A DNA stretch of 64,000 nt from Bacteroidetes bacterium B1(2017) (GCA_002256395.1 NKJG01000004.1:310001-374000), one strand, 5' to 3'; counted from the stretch's first letter, positions 28,587 through 38,720 are shown. A program made the numbers and translations. The notes: a model not told the origin generated them from the sequence alone.

Positions 28587-31500
28587 ATGAAAAACGTATT
28601 CTTTGCCATTTTTAGTTTATTTAGCATTACATTATTTGCCCAAGATTTTGCCTATCAAAGTACAGCCAATCCTTATTATTGGAAAAATCGTAAACCATAT
28701 GAAGGTTATTGGCAGCAGGATGTAAACTATCTAATTAAGGCCACCCTAGATGATTCTACTGATATTGTTACCGGTAGTGAGGTTCTTACCTATTCAAATA
28801 ATTCAAATGATACCTTGAAGGTTTTGTATTTTCATTTATATCAAAATGCCTTTATCAAAGGAGGATATTTGGAGCAATTAAATTTGGCCAATGGGTTTAA
28901 ACAGAAGTTTGGCAAATATGAGGCCGCTGGAAAGGGAACAGAAATACTTAGTGTTCAAATAGACCGCCGAGAAGTAAAGACCAGCATAGATTTTTCTATA
29001 ATGAAGATTGAACTTGAGCACCCAATATTGCCCCATACCAACGAAATTATTTATATTTCTTTTAAAACTTATTTTGATGATGGGGGCGACCAGCGTCGAA
29101 GAATGAAGATGTTTAAAGATGCTGCGGGAAATAAGCAATATGATGTAGTGCATTGGTATCCGAGAATTTGTGTGTATGATAGAAAATTTGGGTGGGAAAC
29201 AGACCAACATTTGGGCAAAGAGTTTTATGGCGATTTTGGTGAGTTTACGGTTAGTCTTACTTTACCAAACAATTATATAATGGATGCAACGGGTGAACTT
29301 GAAAACGAATCGGAAGTTTTGCCTGCTCCATTAAGGGAGAAACTAGATATTAAAAATTTTGCCAAGAAGCCTTGGGATGAAAAAGCGAGTACCATTATTG
29401 AAGCAAATGGAACCACAAAAACTTGGCTTTACCATTCTGTAAATACACATGATTTTGCTTGGACCTGTGATCCAACTTATAGGCTAGGGGAGGTAGTTTT
29501 AAATTTACCAGAAAATCCAAGAGGAAAGGTTAGGTGTATTGCCTTAGTTCAGGAACCACATGCAAGTGGATGGCAGGATGCGGCTTGGTTTAATTCAAAA
29601 ATAATTGAAACCTATAGTAAAGAGTTTGGAACCTACGCTTATCCAAAAATGATTGTTGCAGATGCTAGAGATGGAATGGAATACCCAATGTTAACTTTAG
29701 ACGGCGGAAGTAGCCCTGGCTATTATGGTTTATTTGCACATGAAATAGGGCACAATTGGTTTTTTGGAATGGTTGGTAATAATGAAACCTATAGAGCAAG
29801 TTTGGATGAAGGGTTTACTCAGTTTTTAACTCATTGGAGCATGAGTAGATTAACCAAGGAGCAAACAAAAATGAAGAGTAAATCGGCTTGGGTAAACAAG
29901 TATTATAAACCTATGCCATCCTTGGATCAAACCGTTTATTATGGCTATTTACGCGATGCCATAAACCATAATGATATGCCAATAAATACGCATAGCGACG
30001 ACTTTAATGGTGCATTGAACCATGGAGGTGGATATGGTCATGTATATTACAAAACAGCCACCATGTTATATAATTTGCAATACGTTTTAGGGGAGGATTT
30101 ATTTAAAGCTGCCATGCAAAATTATTTCAATCAATGGAAAATGGCGCATCCGTATTTTGAAGACTTTAGAAACAGTATTATTAATTATACCCATGTTGAT
30201 TTGAATTGGTTTTTTGATCAATGGATGGAAACAACAAAAACCATTGATTATGGTGTGAAAAAGGTAAAAAAAGTAGATGATAAATCAATTGCAATAACCT
30301 TTGAACGCAAAGGTGAAATGCAAATGCCTCTTGATTTTATTTTGCTTTCTAAAGATTCAAGTATTGACAGATATACTTTGCCCAATACCTATTTTTCTAA
30401 AACGGGTTATGGCACTAGTTTACCTCGTTGGTTGGGGTGGGGTTCTTTAAATAAAAACCATACAGTGGTATTCCCATATTCAAAAAAATTAAGTGATGTA
30501 CAAATAGATCCAACGCATAGATTGGCCGATATAAACGAGTTGAATAATTCATGGAAATGCCCAGTGTTATTTACCTTTGACCACCAAGTAACTAGCCCTG
30601 CAGATAGACGTCATTATTTGTTAAAAGCAAGGCCCGACCTTTGGTATAATAGCTATGATGGGTTTAAAGTTGGAGTTCATGTTAATGGGAATTATTTGAA
30701 CCTAAAGCATGTTTTTAAATTTACAGCATGGTATAATACAGGTGTTGCAAGCAATTATTCCACAGAAATATATTCTAAAAGCAGCGCTATTTATCCCGTT
30801 CACTATTCTTTAAGTTATAAGAATAGGGTTGCAAAATTTACGGATGTATTTGTACAAAGCAGAATCTTAGATGGTTTATTTATGAATAAGCTTGGTGTTG
30901 AAAAAACATCCAATCAAAACACCTACCGTTTATATGTTAAAACGATGCGCAGGGTACAATTATATTACCTTCCAGGTTTTCAAAAAACGGATATTGATTA
31001 CCAGGCCTTTGTTCCTAATATTTCATCTTATGACCAATGGAACAATACCTTAAATCTAGAGTGGGAGAGAGGTTTTAACTATTTAAAAGGAAATTCAAAA
31101 TTGCTATTAAGTTTAAAAACCAGCTCCATTTATTCTGATTTTGATTACGCAGGAATAACTGCTCAAATTACTCAAACACATCCTATTCATAAATTAGAAT
31201 TGAGGACAAGACTTTATGCTAGTTATATTACTGGAAGCCATATTGCACAAGAATCTCAACTTTACCTAGCTGGCGCTAACCCAGAGGAGATGGTTGAAAA
31301 TAAATTTAACAGAGCAGCAGGTATTGTTCCTAGTGATTGGTCCGTATACGGAAATGATATTAATAAGTTTCAAATGGGTGGAGGTATTAATTTAAGAGGG
31401 TATTCGGGGTATTTGGCTCCTGTTGTAGTTGGGGCGAACCAATATTATGTATACCGAGGAAATCAAGGAGCTTCCGTAAATATTGAGTTGGATTATGATA

Positions 31501-31823
31501 AATACATTAATTTAAGAATGGGGGCTTTAAGCAAATACATTCACTTGGATGCTTACTTGTTTTTTGATGCAGGAATTTTGGCAGCAACAACAGGATCTAA
31601 TTTAGATAAATCACTAGCCGCACAAACAGATAAATTAAATACAGGTGTTATGGCATGTGGTGGCCATGGATTAATTTTTACAATAAAACGTTGGGGCGTT
31701 TTGGATGAAATTAAACCTTTGTCGATTCGATTTGATATTCCATTTTATTTGAGTAATGCCTCTTATTCTAATCCTGGAAATATTCAGTATCGTTGGGTTT
31801 TAGGGGTTAATAGAAGTTTTTAA
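28587..31823 (+). CDS. M1 family metallopeptidase with C-terminal Omp85-like barrel
   Basis: A 1078-residue protein with a signal peptide (MKNVFFAIFSLFSITLFAQ). Residues ~30-640 form an M1 gluzincin: GMEYP (363-367, in the position of the GxMEN motif) and the zinc site H385-E386-x-x-H389 with Glu408 in LDEGFTQF. From about 660 to the end the sequence is beta-barrel-like, contains RGY in GGGINLRGYSGY ~140 residues before the C-terminus (as in the Omp85 L6 loop) and ends GVNRSF with a terminal Phe. The simplest model is a peptidase displayed by its own outer-membrane anchor. Both halves are in one uninterrupted frame. The start is 5 bases after a TTTGCC-like box. Confidence 0.8.
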   Translation: MKNVFFAIFSLFSITLFAQDFAYQSTANPYYWKNRKPYEGYWQQDVNYLIKATLDDSTDIVTGSEVLTYSNNSNDTLKVLYFHLYQNAFIKGGYLEQLNLANGFKQKFGKYEAAGKGTEILSVQIDRREVKTSIDFSIMKIELEHPILPHTNEIIYISFKTYFDDGGDQRRRMKMFKDAAGNKQYDVVHWYPRICVYDRKFGWETDQHLGKEFYGDFGEFTVSLTLPNNYIMDATGELENESEVLPAPLREKLDIKNFAKKPWDEKASTIIEANGTTKTWLYHSVNTHDFAWTCDPTYRLGEVVLNLPENPRGKVRCIALVQEPHASGWQDAAWFNSKIIETYSKEFGTYAYPKMIVADARDGMEYPMLTLDGGSSPGYYGLFAHEIGHNWFFGMVGNNETYRASLDEGFTQFLTHWSMSRLTKEQTKMKSKSAWVNKYYKPMPSLDQTVYYGYLRDAINHNDMPINTHSDDFNGALNHGGGYGHVYYKTATMLYNLQYVLGEDLFKAAMQNYFNQWKMAHPYFEDFRNSIINYTHVDLNWFFDQWMETTKTIDYGVKKVKKVDDKSIAITFERKGEMQMPLDFILLSKDSSIDRYTLPNTYFSKTGYGTSLPRWLGWGSLNKNHTVVFPYSKKLSDVQIDPTHRLADINELNNSWKCPVLFTFDHQVTSPADRRHYLLKARPDLWYNSYDGFKVGVHVNGNYLNLKHVFKFTAWYNTGVASNYSTEIYSKSSAIYPVHYSLSYKNRVAKFTDVFVQSRILDGLFMNKLGVEKTSNQNTYRLYVKTMRRVQLYYLPGFQKTDIDYQAFVPNISSYDQWNNTLNLEWERGFNYLKGNSKLLLSLKTSSIYSDFDYAGITAQITQTHPIHKLELRTRLYASYITGSHIAQESQLYLAGANPEEMVENKFNRAAGIVPSDWSVYGNDINKFQMGGGINLRGYSGYLAPVVVGANQYYVYRGNQGASVNIELDYDKYINLRMGALSKYIHLDAYLFFDAGILAATTGSNLDKSLAAQTDKLNTGVMACGGHGLIFTIKRWGVLDEIKPLSIRFDIPFYLSNASYSNPGNIQYRWVLGVNRSF

Positions 31824-31837
31824 TAACAGGTATACAC

Positions 31838-32227
31838 CTATACTTTCATTTTTCTAAACGCAAATGCCGACCATGTTTCGTCAAAGGATATGAGTGTTAA
31901 TCTGCTTAAGTTATTACTAGGGTTTAGAACTAATTCCCAACCCAAATCACGTGTTAAATCTGTTTGAATTCCAGAGCTTCCTTTCGGAAAATAAATCCAT
32001 AAAACCGTACCCTCTGCTAGTTGCTTGATAACTTCAACTACTTGTTTTTTTATTTCTCCTTGCGATTTAACAAACCAATGAATTTGGCTTGGATTTGATA
32101 TTTTCTTGTGGAAACTGATGCCTTCCGGTAAAGGTGAAATACTTTCTTCGAAATTGATTGGCGCATTAATTTGAAGTATAGTTTGATTTGGTTTTAGTTT
32201 TAATTTTTGCTGAATACTCTGTGCCAT
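31838..32227 (-). CDS. DUF3052-like small protein
   Basis: A 129-residue cytoplasmic protein of unknown function. It begins MAQSIQQKLKLKPNQTILQINAP, has WIYFPKGSSGIQTDLTRD in the middle, and closes with LISFDETWSAFAFR. These three segments correspond to the pattern I know from DUF3052 (G-hxx-G, PK-SS-hxTDLT, hxDETWS). It lies between two plus-strand barrel genes but is itself on the minus strand, so the neighbours do not suggest a role. Confidence 0.7.
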   Translation of the reverse strand: MAQSIQQKLKLKPNQTILQINAPINFEESISPLPEGISFHKKISNPSQIHWFVKSQGEIKKQVVEVIKQLAEGTVLWIYFPKGSSGIQTDLTRDLGWELVLNPSNNLSRLTLISFDETWSAFAFRKMKV

Positions 32228-32343
32228 ATCAAGTTAATTTCTCCAAGAATAGTACTTATTTGGGAATTAATTTATTCTAATTTTGGAAGTAGGCATCTCC
32301 TTTTTCTGAAGAATTGTTTACTATTGTTTTTTAATTTTAATGG

Positions 32344-33570
32344 ATGTTTAGTAGGCCTTATTTTATTCAAAAGCATATACTTACTTTTTTAAGTATCAGT
32401 TTGTTTTTTGTGGCTCAAACATCCTTATTCGCTCAAGATTCAATTCCATTGGCTAAACGAAAAGACTTTCAAGATTTGGCCCGAGAGATATTAGGCAAAG
32501 ACCCTTTTACCCAGTCTCAGCAAGACAAACGCGATACCGCTAAATTCTATTTTTCAATAATTCCCTCCTTTGCCACTAGTGGTTCTGATAAGGCTTTTGT
32601 GACTAGTTTTATGGGTGCCTTTTATTTAGGAAGCTCCAAAACAACCACTCTTTCAACAGTTTATTTTACGCCTTATTTTACCTTTTCTGAACAATATGTA
32701 TTGCCTATGCGGAGTTACATTTGGACAAAAAATAATCGGTTTAATTTTATAGGTGATTATAGATTCATGAAATATCCGCAGGTTCAATATAATATGTATA
32801 AACCTAAAGAAAATAAAGAAGAGTCTCGATTGTTTTATTACCAGACTCGATTTTACCAAACCTTTTCCAAGTCGGTTAAACCTTGGATGGCAATTGGAGC
32901 AGGTGTTCAATACGATTATTATGCGGCAATTAAAGAGGATCAAATATATATTGATAGGCCAACTGCATACCAAAAGTATGGCGATACGTTAAACGAATCT
33001 TTTATTTCGTGTGGTCCAACTTTGGAGCTTATTTTGGATACAAGGGGCAATACAATTAACCCACAAAAAGGGACCTATTTACGATTTAGTTTAAGGAATA
33101 ATTTAAAATCTTTAGGAAGCGATAGAAATTGGACTTCGGTTTATATTGATGCACGTAAATACTTGCCTTTAAATTATAGGAAAAATCAGGTAATTGCCCT
33201 ATGGGCTTGGTATTGGAGTGTGGTAAATGGTAACCCAAATTATTTAGATTTACCTAGTAATGGTTGGGATAACTATGGAAGAACTGCCAGAGGAGTGTAT
33301 CGCAATAGGTATAGAAGTACAGGACTTGCCTACACCGAAATTGAGTATAGAACCAACCTTACAGCAAATGGCCTTTGGGGCGGTGTTGCCTTTATGAACC
33401 TTACATCACCTGCCGTTTTGTTTACCCAGGAGTATCAATTTCCAACATTTTCTACTGGCTTAGGACTAAGACTAAAATTGGATAAGCGAACTGGGATTAA
33501 ATGTGGCTTAGATGTAGGGTTAAGTAGAGGTTATTGGACCTACTACTTAACCCTAAATGAGTGTTTTTAG
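32344..33570 (+). CDS. Omp85-like outer-membrane barrel, paralogue of the one at 19925
   Basis: A 408-residue barrel with a signal peptide (MFSRPYFIQKHILTFLSISL, cleavage after SLFAQ). It has ILDTRGNTINPQKGTYLRF and NRYRSTGLAYTEIEYRTNL, aligning with SRDNAINPYSGRYALI and GRFRGNNLVYGEIEYRFPL of the protein encoded at 19925-21169. The GWDNYGRTARGVYRNRYR segment likewise parallels GWDQFGRSGRAYTQGRFR. As with the paralogue, there is no room for POTRA domains. It begins 116 bases downstream of the minus-strand DUF3052-like gene. Role unknown. Confidence 0.8.
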   Translation: MFSRPYFIQKHILTFLSISLFFVAQTSLFAQDSIPLAKRKDFQDLAREILGKDPFTQSQQDKRDTAKFYFSIIPSFATSGSDKAFVTSFMGAFYLGSSKTTTLSTVYFTPYFTFSEQYVLPMRSYIWTKNNRFNFIGDYRFMKYPQVQYNMYKPKENKEESRLFYYQTRFYQTFSKSVKPWMAIGAGVQYDYYAAIKEDQIYIDRPTAYQKYGDTLNESFISCGPTLELILDTRGNTINPQKGTYLRFSLRNNLKSLGSDRNWTSVYIDARKYLPLNYRKNQVIALWAWYWSVVNGNPNYLDLPSNGWDNYGRTARGVYRNRYRSTGLAYTEIEYRTNLTANGLWGGVAFMNLTSPAVLFTQEYQFPTFSTGLGLRLKLDKRTGIKCGLDVGLSRGYWTYYLTLNECF

Positions 33571-33575
33571 AAATG

Positions 33576-36500
33576 CTATTTAATAATAAAAGTTTTAACT
33601 CCTTCACTATTCCCCAACTTTACTTTTACCATATAAAAACCAGCAGAATAATTTGATAGTGGGATTTGTACACTTCTAAAATTGGCTCCTTTTTCAAGTT
33701 CATATTGCTGCAATAATCTACCCGTCATATCATAAATTCCATAACTTAAATCTCCTAACAAATCAGAGTTGATATCTAGATTAATTGAACTTTCTGCCGG
33801 ATTAGGAAATAGAACAATCTGAGTTGAGAAATCGCCTTTTTCAGAAACTCCTGCTGGTGCTCCTATGGTAATGGCTTTAGTTTGTCCAATTCCTTTGCAA
33901 CCTGGCGAATTTGTTTCGCTTACTTTTACTGTTCCTGTTCCTTTTGCACCCCACAAAACCGTAATACTTGGCGAACCAATTCCTGTTTGAATAGAGCCCC
34001 CAGTTACAATCCAATCATAGGTTGAACCAGATGAACCCGATACGGTATAAGTAGAGGTTTCACCACTTTTTACATCGCTCAATCCACTTATGGCCGATGT
34101 GGTAGGAGTGCCATGCACAGAAATGTTTAACGTGCTCTTTGGAGATAAACAACCATACCTATTTACGGTTGCAAAATAGGCCCCAGATTGGGCAGTACTA
34201 TTTATGAATAAAACAGGGTTTTGTTTATTTGATGCAAATCCTAATGGGCCCGACCATTCAAATATTCCATCCGTTACATTGTTCGCATAAAACTTTAAAC
34301 TATCTCCTGTGCATGCTGCTAAACTAGGATTACTGCTTAAAACAGGAGCTTCTGGATAATTATTTACCACCACATCTGTTTTGCTTTCAGGTGATGTGCA
34401 ACCACTTACTGTTGCACTTACCGAATACGAACCGCTCATTTGCTTTGTTGCAGAAACTAATATTGGGTTTTGTAAAGTAGAGGAGAAGCTAGGCCCACTC
34501 CAATTATACGTTGCTCCAGTAATTGAACTTGCTCTTAAATTTATATTATCACCAACACAAGCTGGACCAGTATTGGTGGCGGTTGGCGATTCAGGCAAAG
34601 AATTTATGAGAATATTTAGGGTGGCAGGTATTGATTTACATCCAGCCATCACAGAGCTTAAAGCATACAAACCAGAGTTTTTAGGGTCAGCATTTAATAC
34701 ACTTGGGTTTTGAGCCGTAGAGGTATAACCATTTGGCCCCGACCAAAAATAGGTGGTTCCTAAAACCAAGGTTGATTGTAGGTTCAGGGTAGAACCAGAA
34801 CATATTGGGCTGTTGCTTGAAGGAACTGGAGTGCTTGGTAAATTTTTAACTAATACATTTAAGGAACCATTGGCAGAGGTGCAACCACTATCCGTAACAG
34901 TTGCTCTGAAGATTCCATTATCTGAATTGAGAGCACTATTAATGAGTGCAATAGAACCTATTGCCGTAAAATTATTTGGACCAGTCCAAGTGTAACTTGC
35001 ATTTGGACCAACCCCAGTTGAGTTTGCAATAAATTTTATTGAATCCCCGATGCAAACAGGTGCATTGCTCGTAACTTGTGGATTTGCTGGTACAGATCTA
35101 ACAATAGCTGTAGTGCTTGAAGTGCCAGAAGTTCCGCAGCCAGGAACTGTTACATAAACGCTATAGGCTCCAGCCTTTGTTTTGGTCATTGGCCCCGAGC
35201 TTGGATTTTGAGCATTGGATGTAAATCCATTTGGTCCTGTCCAATAATAATTTGCCCCCGTAATTGGCGATGCTGTTAAAGATAATAGTTCGCCTTCACA
35301 AACAGGGCTGTTTGAACCTACATTTGGAGCTGCAGGGAGAGAATTAATGACAACTGTAACATTCGCTGCACTAGATGTTCCGCAGCTTCCTGTAGTTGCT
35401 GTAACTGTATAAACTCCAGCATTTGAATCTGTAACACTAGGGATAATTGGGTAAGGCAAATTTGATGTAAAACCTTTTGGGCCAGTCCATGAAAATGTTG
35501 CACCTGCTATTCCTGTAGCTGATAATTGCAAATTTTGCCCTGGGCATAGCGGGCCATTGCTACTAACTGTTGGTGCAGGTGTACTATTAGTTATGGTAAC
35601 GTTGGTTGTAGCGGCACTTGAAGGGCATCCATTTACGCTGGCAATTACACTATACGTACCTCCATCTAATAAACTTAATCCGGTTCTTGTTGGATTTTGT
35701 GTGGAGGATGTAAATCCATTAGGTCCACTCCAGGTATAAGTTGCACCAGAAATTAAGGAAGCAGTTAAACTTAAGGTTTGACCCGAACATAAGGGGCCAT
35801 TATTACCAGCTGTTGGAGCTGATGGTATGGAGTTTACAACCACATTGGTACTTCCCATGGCACTTGTACAACCGTTTTGGGTAAGGGTTACGGTATAAGT
35901 TCCAGCAAAAGTATTTACTGAGGATGGGCGCACTGGGTTTTGTTGAGTTGAACTAAAATTATTTGGCCCGAACCAATTATAGGCTGCTGAGGAAGGTCCA
36001 CTTGCAGTTAAACTTAAATTTTGTCCAACACATAGTGGCCCATTATTGGAAACGGTAGGAGTTGCTGGAATGTCATTTACAATAACTAAGGTTGAAAATG
36101 GTCCTAATACCCCGCAACCAGGCAAACTAATAGTAACCTGATAGGTGCCTGAATCGGCTTTTGTTACTCCATTTCTTAAAGGATTTCTAATGGTAGATGT
36201 AAAGCTATTTGGCCCCGTCCAAGCATACGTGGCTCCAGTTATCGGTGTAGAGTTTAAACTCAAATTTTGTCCAACACAAAGTGGTCCATTGCTACTAGCC
36301 GAATACGAATTAATTACAGAAACATAGCAGGTACTAACACTAGATGAACATTGCCCAATTACGGTAAATACCGAATATAAACCTGAAGCAGCTACCCCTG
36401 CCGATGGTATTTCTGGATTACGTTGTGTGCTAGTAAACCCATTTGGTCCACTCCAAACATAAGTTGCACCAGGCACACTATCTGCAAATAATTGCAAGGT

Positions 36501-37559
36501 TCCACCTGCACAAATTGGGCTATTGTTGCTTGCATTAGTGGGGTCTGGCGATTGGTAAATATCTTTTGTATATGTATCCCCACAACCATTTGTCCAACCG
36601 TATAAAGTGTCTAAAAGTTTAACTCTATGTGTAACATTAAAGTTATAGGTAGTACCCCCATTTATTGCATAATAGGTTCCGGTGGTATCGCCATAATCCC
36701 ATAAACAACTAAATTGAGTAATGTTAAAAAACGCTCTTACACTATAGAATTTGCTAAATAATACTGGACTAGATGTGTTGGTAAAGGTAATAGGGTTACC
36801 TGTTGTTATACAATTTGCTGAGGAGGTAAAGGATGCGTTTAAATTGTATGTTACAAAAGGCTGTAAAATAAAATCGGCATTAAATGGAGTGCCACTAATA
36901 TTAATATTATAGGAACGAATAAACGAGGCTCCAATGCGCACCGAGCTACACCATTCACTTCTCCCATTTGGTGGAGTTGCATTCCAAGCATTTGTTACTA
37001 CAGCTACATTGGTGCCCGAACTAGTTTCTACTGTAAGTACATATCCAGTGCTAGAAGAGGTGGTAACTGCACTAGGAAAAATAGCTTTCTTTCTTAAGGT
37101 TGTTAATGTGCCTCCGCCAAAAGTTGAATCAACATTTACTGTAACCGAAGCAAGGGGTAAACCAGATGGCATAGAATCAATACCTGCTGCATACATTCTG
37201 CAGGTAAGAGGTATTACTGCACCTGTCATGGCTGTTTGCCAAGCAAAGAACTCAAAGCCTGAAACCGTAATTGCTTGTGGCGATGGATACCATTGTGCAA
37301 AGGCATTTCCACTACTAACATTATTTAAAGTAACTGTATTTAATAAGGTCGTTTTATTAAACGTATAATTCACCGTATCGCTACCACATGAACTTGATTT
37401 CTTAAGTCCAGAACTACCTGTAAATACAGCTGTTCTAACTGGTAGGTTATTTATTATACTAGCGCTACCGCCTTGAATGGTTTGTGCTTTACTTTGGTTC
37501 AAAAGAATAGCTATTGCAAAAGTAATGGCAAAGAAATTTCCTGTAAAAGTTAACTTCAT
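33576..37559 (-). CDS. T9SS type A cargo with ten tandem Ig-like modules
   Basis: A 1327-residue surface protein. After a signal peptide (MKLTFTGNFFAITFAIAILL, cleavage after SKAQ) and a ~320-residue N-terminal region come ten Ig-like modules of ~80 residues (~340-1147), each with NGPLCxGxxLxLxA, GATYxWTGPNGFTS, xQNP, and a closing GxYxVxxxxxGC. A PKD-like module (SSGSTYDWIVTGG) and a type A sorting domain follow (LFPNPAESSINL ... YSAGFYMVKV). The paired Cys in each module suggests a disulphide. Role inferred: adhesin or matrix protein. A good promoter lies at 37576-37606. It converges with the barrel gene at 33570. Confidence 0.88.
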   Translation of the reverse strand: MKLTFTGNFFAITFAIAILLNQSKAQTIQGGSASIINNLPVRTAVFTGSSGLKKSSSCGSDTVNYTFNKTTLLNTVTLNNVSSGNAFAQWYPSPQAITVSGFEFFAWQTAMTGAVIPLTCRMYAAGIDSMPSGLPLASVTVNVDSTFGGGTLTTLRKKAIFPSAVTTSSSTGYVLTVETSSGTNVAVVTNAWNATPPNGRSEWCSSVRIGASFIRSYNINISGTPFNADFILQPFVTYNLNASFTSSANCITTGNPITFTNTSSPVLFSKFYSVRAFFNITQFSCLWDYGDTTGTYYAINGGTTYNFNVTHRVKLLDTLYGWTNGCGDTYTKDIYQSPDPTNASNNSPICAGGTLQLFADSVPGATYVWSGPNGFTSTQRNPEIPSAGVAASGLYSVFTVIGQCSSSVSTCYVSVINSYSASSNGPLCVGQNLSLNSTPITGATYAWTGPNSFTSTIRNPLRNGVTKADSGTYQVTISLPGCGVLGPFSTLVIVNDIPATPTVSNNGPLCVGQNLSLTASGPSSAAYNWFGPNNFSSTQQNPVRPSSVNTFAGTYTVTLTQNGCTSAMGSTNVVVNSIPSAPTAGNNGPLCSGQTLSLTASLISGATYTWSGPNGFTSSTQNPTRTGLSLLDGGTYSVIASVNGCPSSAATTNVTITNSTPAPTVSSNGPLCPGQNLQLSATGIAGATFSWTGPKGFTSNLPYPIIPSVTDSNAGVYTVTATTGSCGTSSAANVTVVINSLPAAPNVGSNSPVCEGELLSLTASPITGANYYWTGPNGFTSNAQNPSSGPMTKTKAGAYSVYVTVPGCGTSGTSSTTAIVRSVPANPQVTSNAPVCIGDSIKFIANSTGVGPNASYTWTGPNNFTAIGSIALINSALNSDNGIFRATVTDSGCTSANGSLNVLVKNLPSTPVPSSNSPICSGSTLNLQSTLVLGTTYFWSGPNGYTSTAQNPSVLNADPKNSGLYALSSVMAGCKSIPATLNILINSLPESPTATNTGPACVGDNINLRASSITGATYNWSGPSFSSTLQNPILVSATKQMSGSYSVSATVSGCTSPESKTDVVVNNYPEAPVLSSNPSLAACTGDSLKFYANNVTDGIFEWSGPLGFASNKQNPVLFINSTAQSGAYFATVNRYGCLSPKSTLNISVHGTPTTSAISGLSDVKSGETSTYTVSGSSGSTYDWIVTGGSIQTGIGSPSITVLWGAKGTGTVKVSETNSPGCKGIGQTKAITIGAPAGVSEKGDFSTQIVLFPNPAESSINLDINSDLLGDLSYGIYDMTGRLLQQYELEKGANFRSVQIPLSNYSAGFYMVKVKLGNSEGVKTFIIK
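34118..36540 (-). repeat. Ten tandem Ig-like coding repeats, about 245 bp each
   Basis: The region codes for the ten modules of the cargo protein at 33576-37559. Repeats are similar at protein level and recognisably so at DNA level (recurrent WTGPNGFTS coding segments), but diverged. They create many antisense shadow open frames. Confidence 0.8.
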
Positions 37560-37575
37560 AGTTTGAGGGTTTTCT

Positions 37576-37606
37576 CAAAATTAACAGACAAAATCTTGAA
37601 TTTCAA
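37576..37606 (-). promoter_or_regulatory. Promoter of the Ig-repeat cargo gene
   Basis: On the minus strand a TTG (37604-37606) is followed after 20 bases by TAATTTTG (37576-37583), a full match to the Bacteroidota TTG-N19-21-TAnnTTTG promoter. The -7 box ends 16 bases before ATG at 37559. Confidence 0.6.
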
Positions 37607-37682
37607 AATTTAATCTTCTCATTTCTAGAAAAATGACCCAAACGCTTAGTAGGTTCAGACCATATAGCCGAAGGTAATTTAA

Positions 37683-38720
37683 CTAGGGATGCACTTCAAA
37701 TGCTTGCCTTTGTTTTTTGTCTTTTGTAAACCTAATTCCAATTAAATTTTGATTGTTGAACCTAAATAAAATTGATCCTTGAGGTTTCTCTTCTTCATCA
37801 AACTCATCAAGCTTAATGCCTTCTTTAACAGCACCTCCACGTAATTGCATGCATTGGCCAGTAGTCTTATTAAAATAAACCCCATTGAGGTTTCCATTTT
37901 GTGGCTGACTTAAAATAAATGCGATGCTATCATCAGCTAATTTACCTGTAAATAGTTGAGGCAAATGATTGGAATGGTATGTGGTTAATTTCCCTTTCTT
38001 AAAACCAAAAACAAGTAATCCATAATCATTTAAATACTTTTTAAGTTCTTTCTTATGGAAGGATGTTATTGGATCTAGATTTGAATACATAAGGTTTTTG
38101 CCAAAACAAATACTTCCATCAATAAATATAGAATCGTTTTTTATGTAATAGTCTGTGTTGGGTGCATGCTCATAACAAGTTGGTATTCCTTCAAATTCTT
38201 CTCGTTTTGAGCTGTCTTGTTTGTTTATCCACTGCTTAAATACAGCAATGCGTTTTTGATCCAGTTTCTGAATAAACACCTCGTATCCTTTTGGTGAAAA
38301 TAAATCTTTTAAATGAATTAACTCTCCATTTTCTGGGTTAAAATTATAATAGGAGCACCAATAGGTACAGCCTGCTCCACAAAATGATTGAGCTAAAGAA
38401 AAGGATAATAAACGAGCATTATTTTGATAGATAGAATATTGAATCATTTCCTTACCAGGAATAGGATTGATGAGGTTAATGGCTACACGTTCAAAGGGGT
38501 TTTTCTTCTCATAACCGTGCAGTAATTCTAATTCTGTTAGTTGCAATAAATGGTTAATTTTATTACCTAATAAGGTATCGTTTGATTTGCTAAAAACTGG
38601 AAATGAGAAATTGTTTTCCATTTCAAGACTCACTATTTCAAAGTTTTTTTTTTGGCAATTACCAACCAAAAATGAGAGGAAGAAAATACTTAAAAAGAAG
38701 GCACGTTTCAATAAATACAT
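37683..38720 (-). CDS. Exported protein, possibly DUF3298-like
   Basis: A 345-residue protein starting at ATG 38720 (MYLLKRAFFLSIFFLSFLVG followed by NC), suggesting a lipoprotein signal or signal peptide; the frame upstream to 38771 lacks a good start. Middle region has RLLSFSLAQSFCGAGCTYWC and NPENGELIHLKDLF, which resemble the DUF3298/RsiV-type pattern of a strand pair followed by a 'Phe-x-x-x-D-L-F' segment, but the match is weak. Four closely spaced cysteines (in SFCGAGCTYWC) could bind metal or form disulphides. Not otherwise recognised. Confidence 0.7.
   Translation of the reverse strand: MYLLKRAFFLSIFFLSFLVGNCQKKNFEIVSLEMENNFSFPVFSKSNDTLLGNKINHLLQLTELELLHGYEKKNPFERVAINLINPIPGKEMIQYSIYQNNARLLSFSLAQSFCGAGCTYWCSYYNFNPENGELIHLKDLFSPKGYEVFIQKLDQKRIAVFKQWINKQDSSKREEFEGIPTCYEHAPNTDYYIKNDSIFIDGSICFGKNLMYSNLDPITSFHKKELKKYLNDYGLLVFGFKKGKLTTYHSNHLPQLFTGKLADDSIAFILSQPQNGNLNGVYFNKTTGQCMQLRGGAVKEGIKLDEFDEEEKPQGSILFRFNNQNLIGIRFTKDKKQRQAFEVHP

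Noticed and set aside
34381..37368. Series of plus-strand open frames antisense to the Ig-repeat gene (for example 34381-34713 and 36934-37368)
   Set aside because: They recur with the repeat period and carry no domain signal; they are shadows of the repeated coding DNA.
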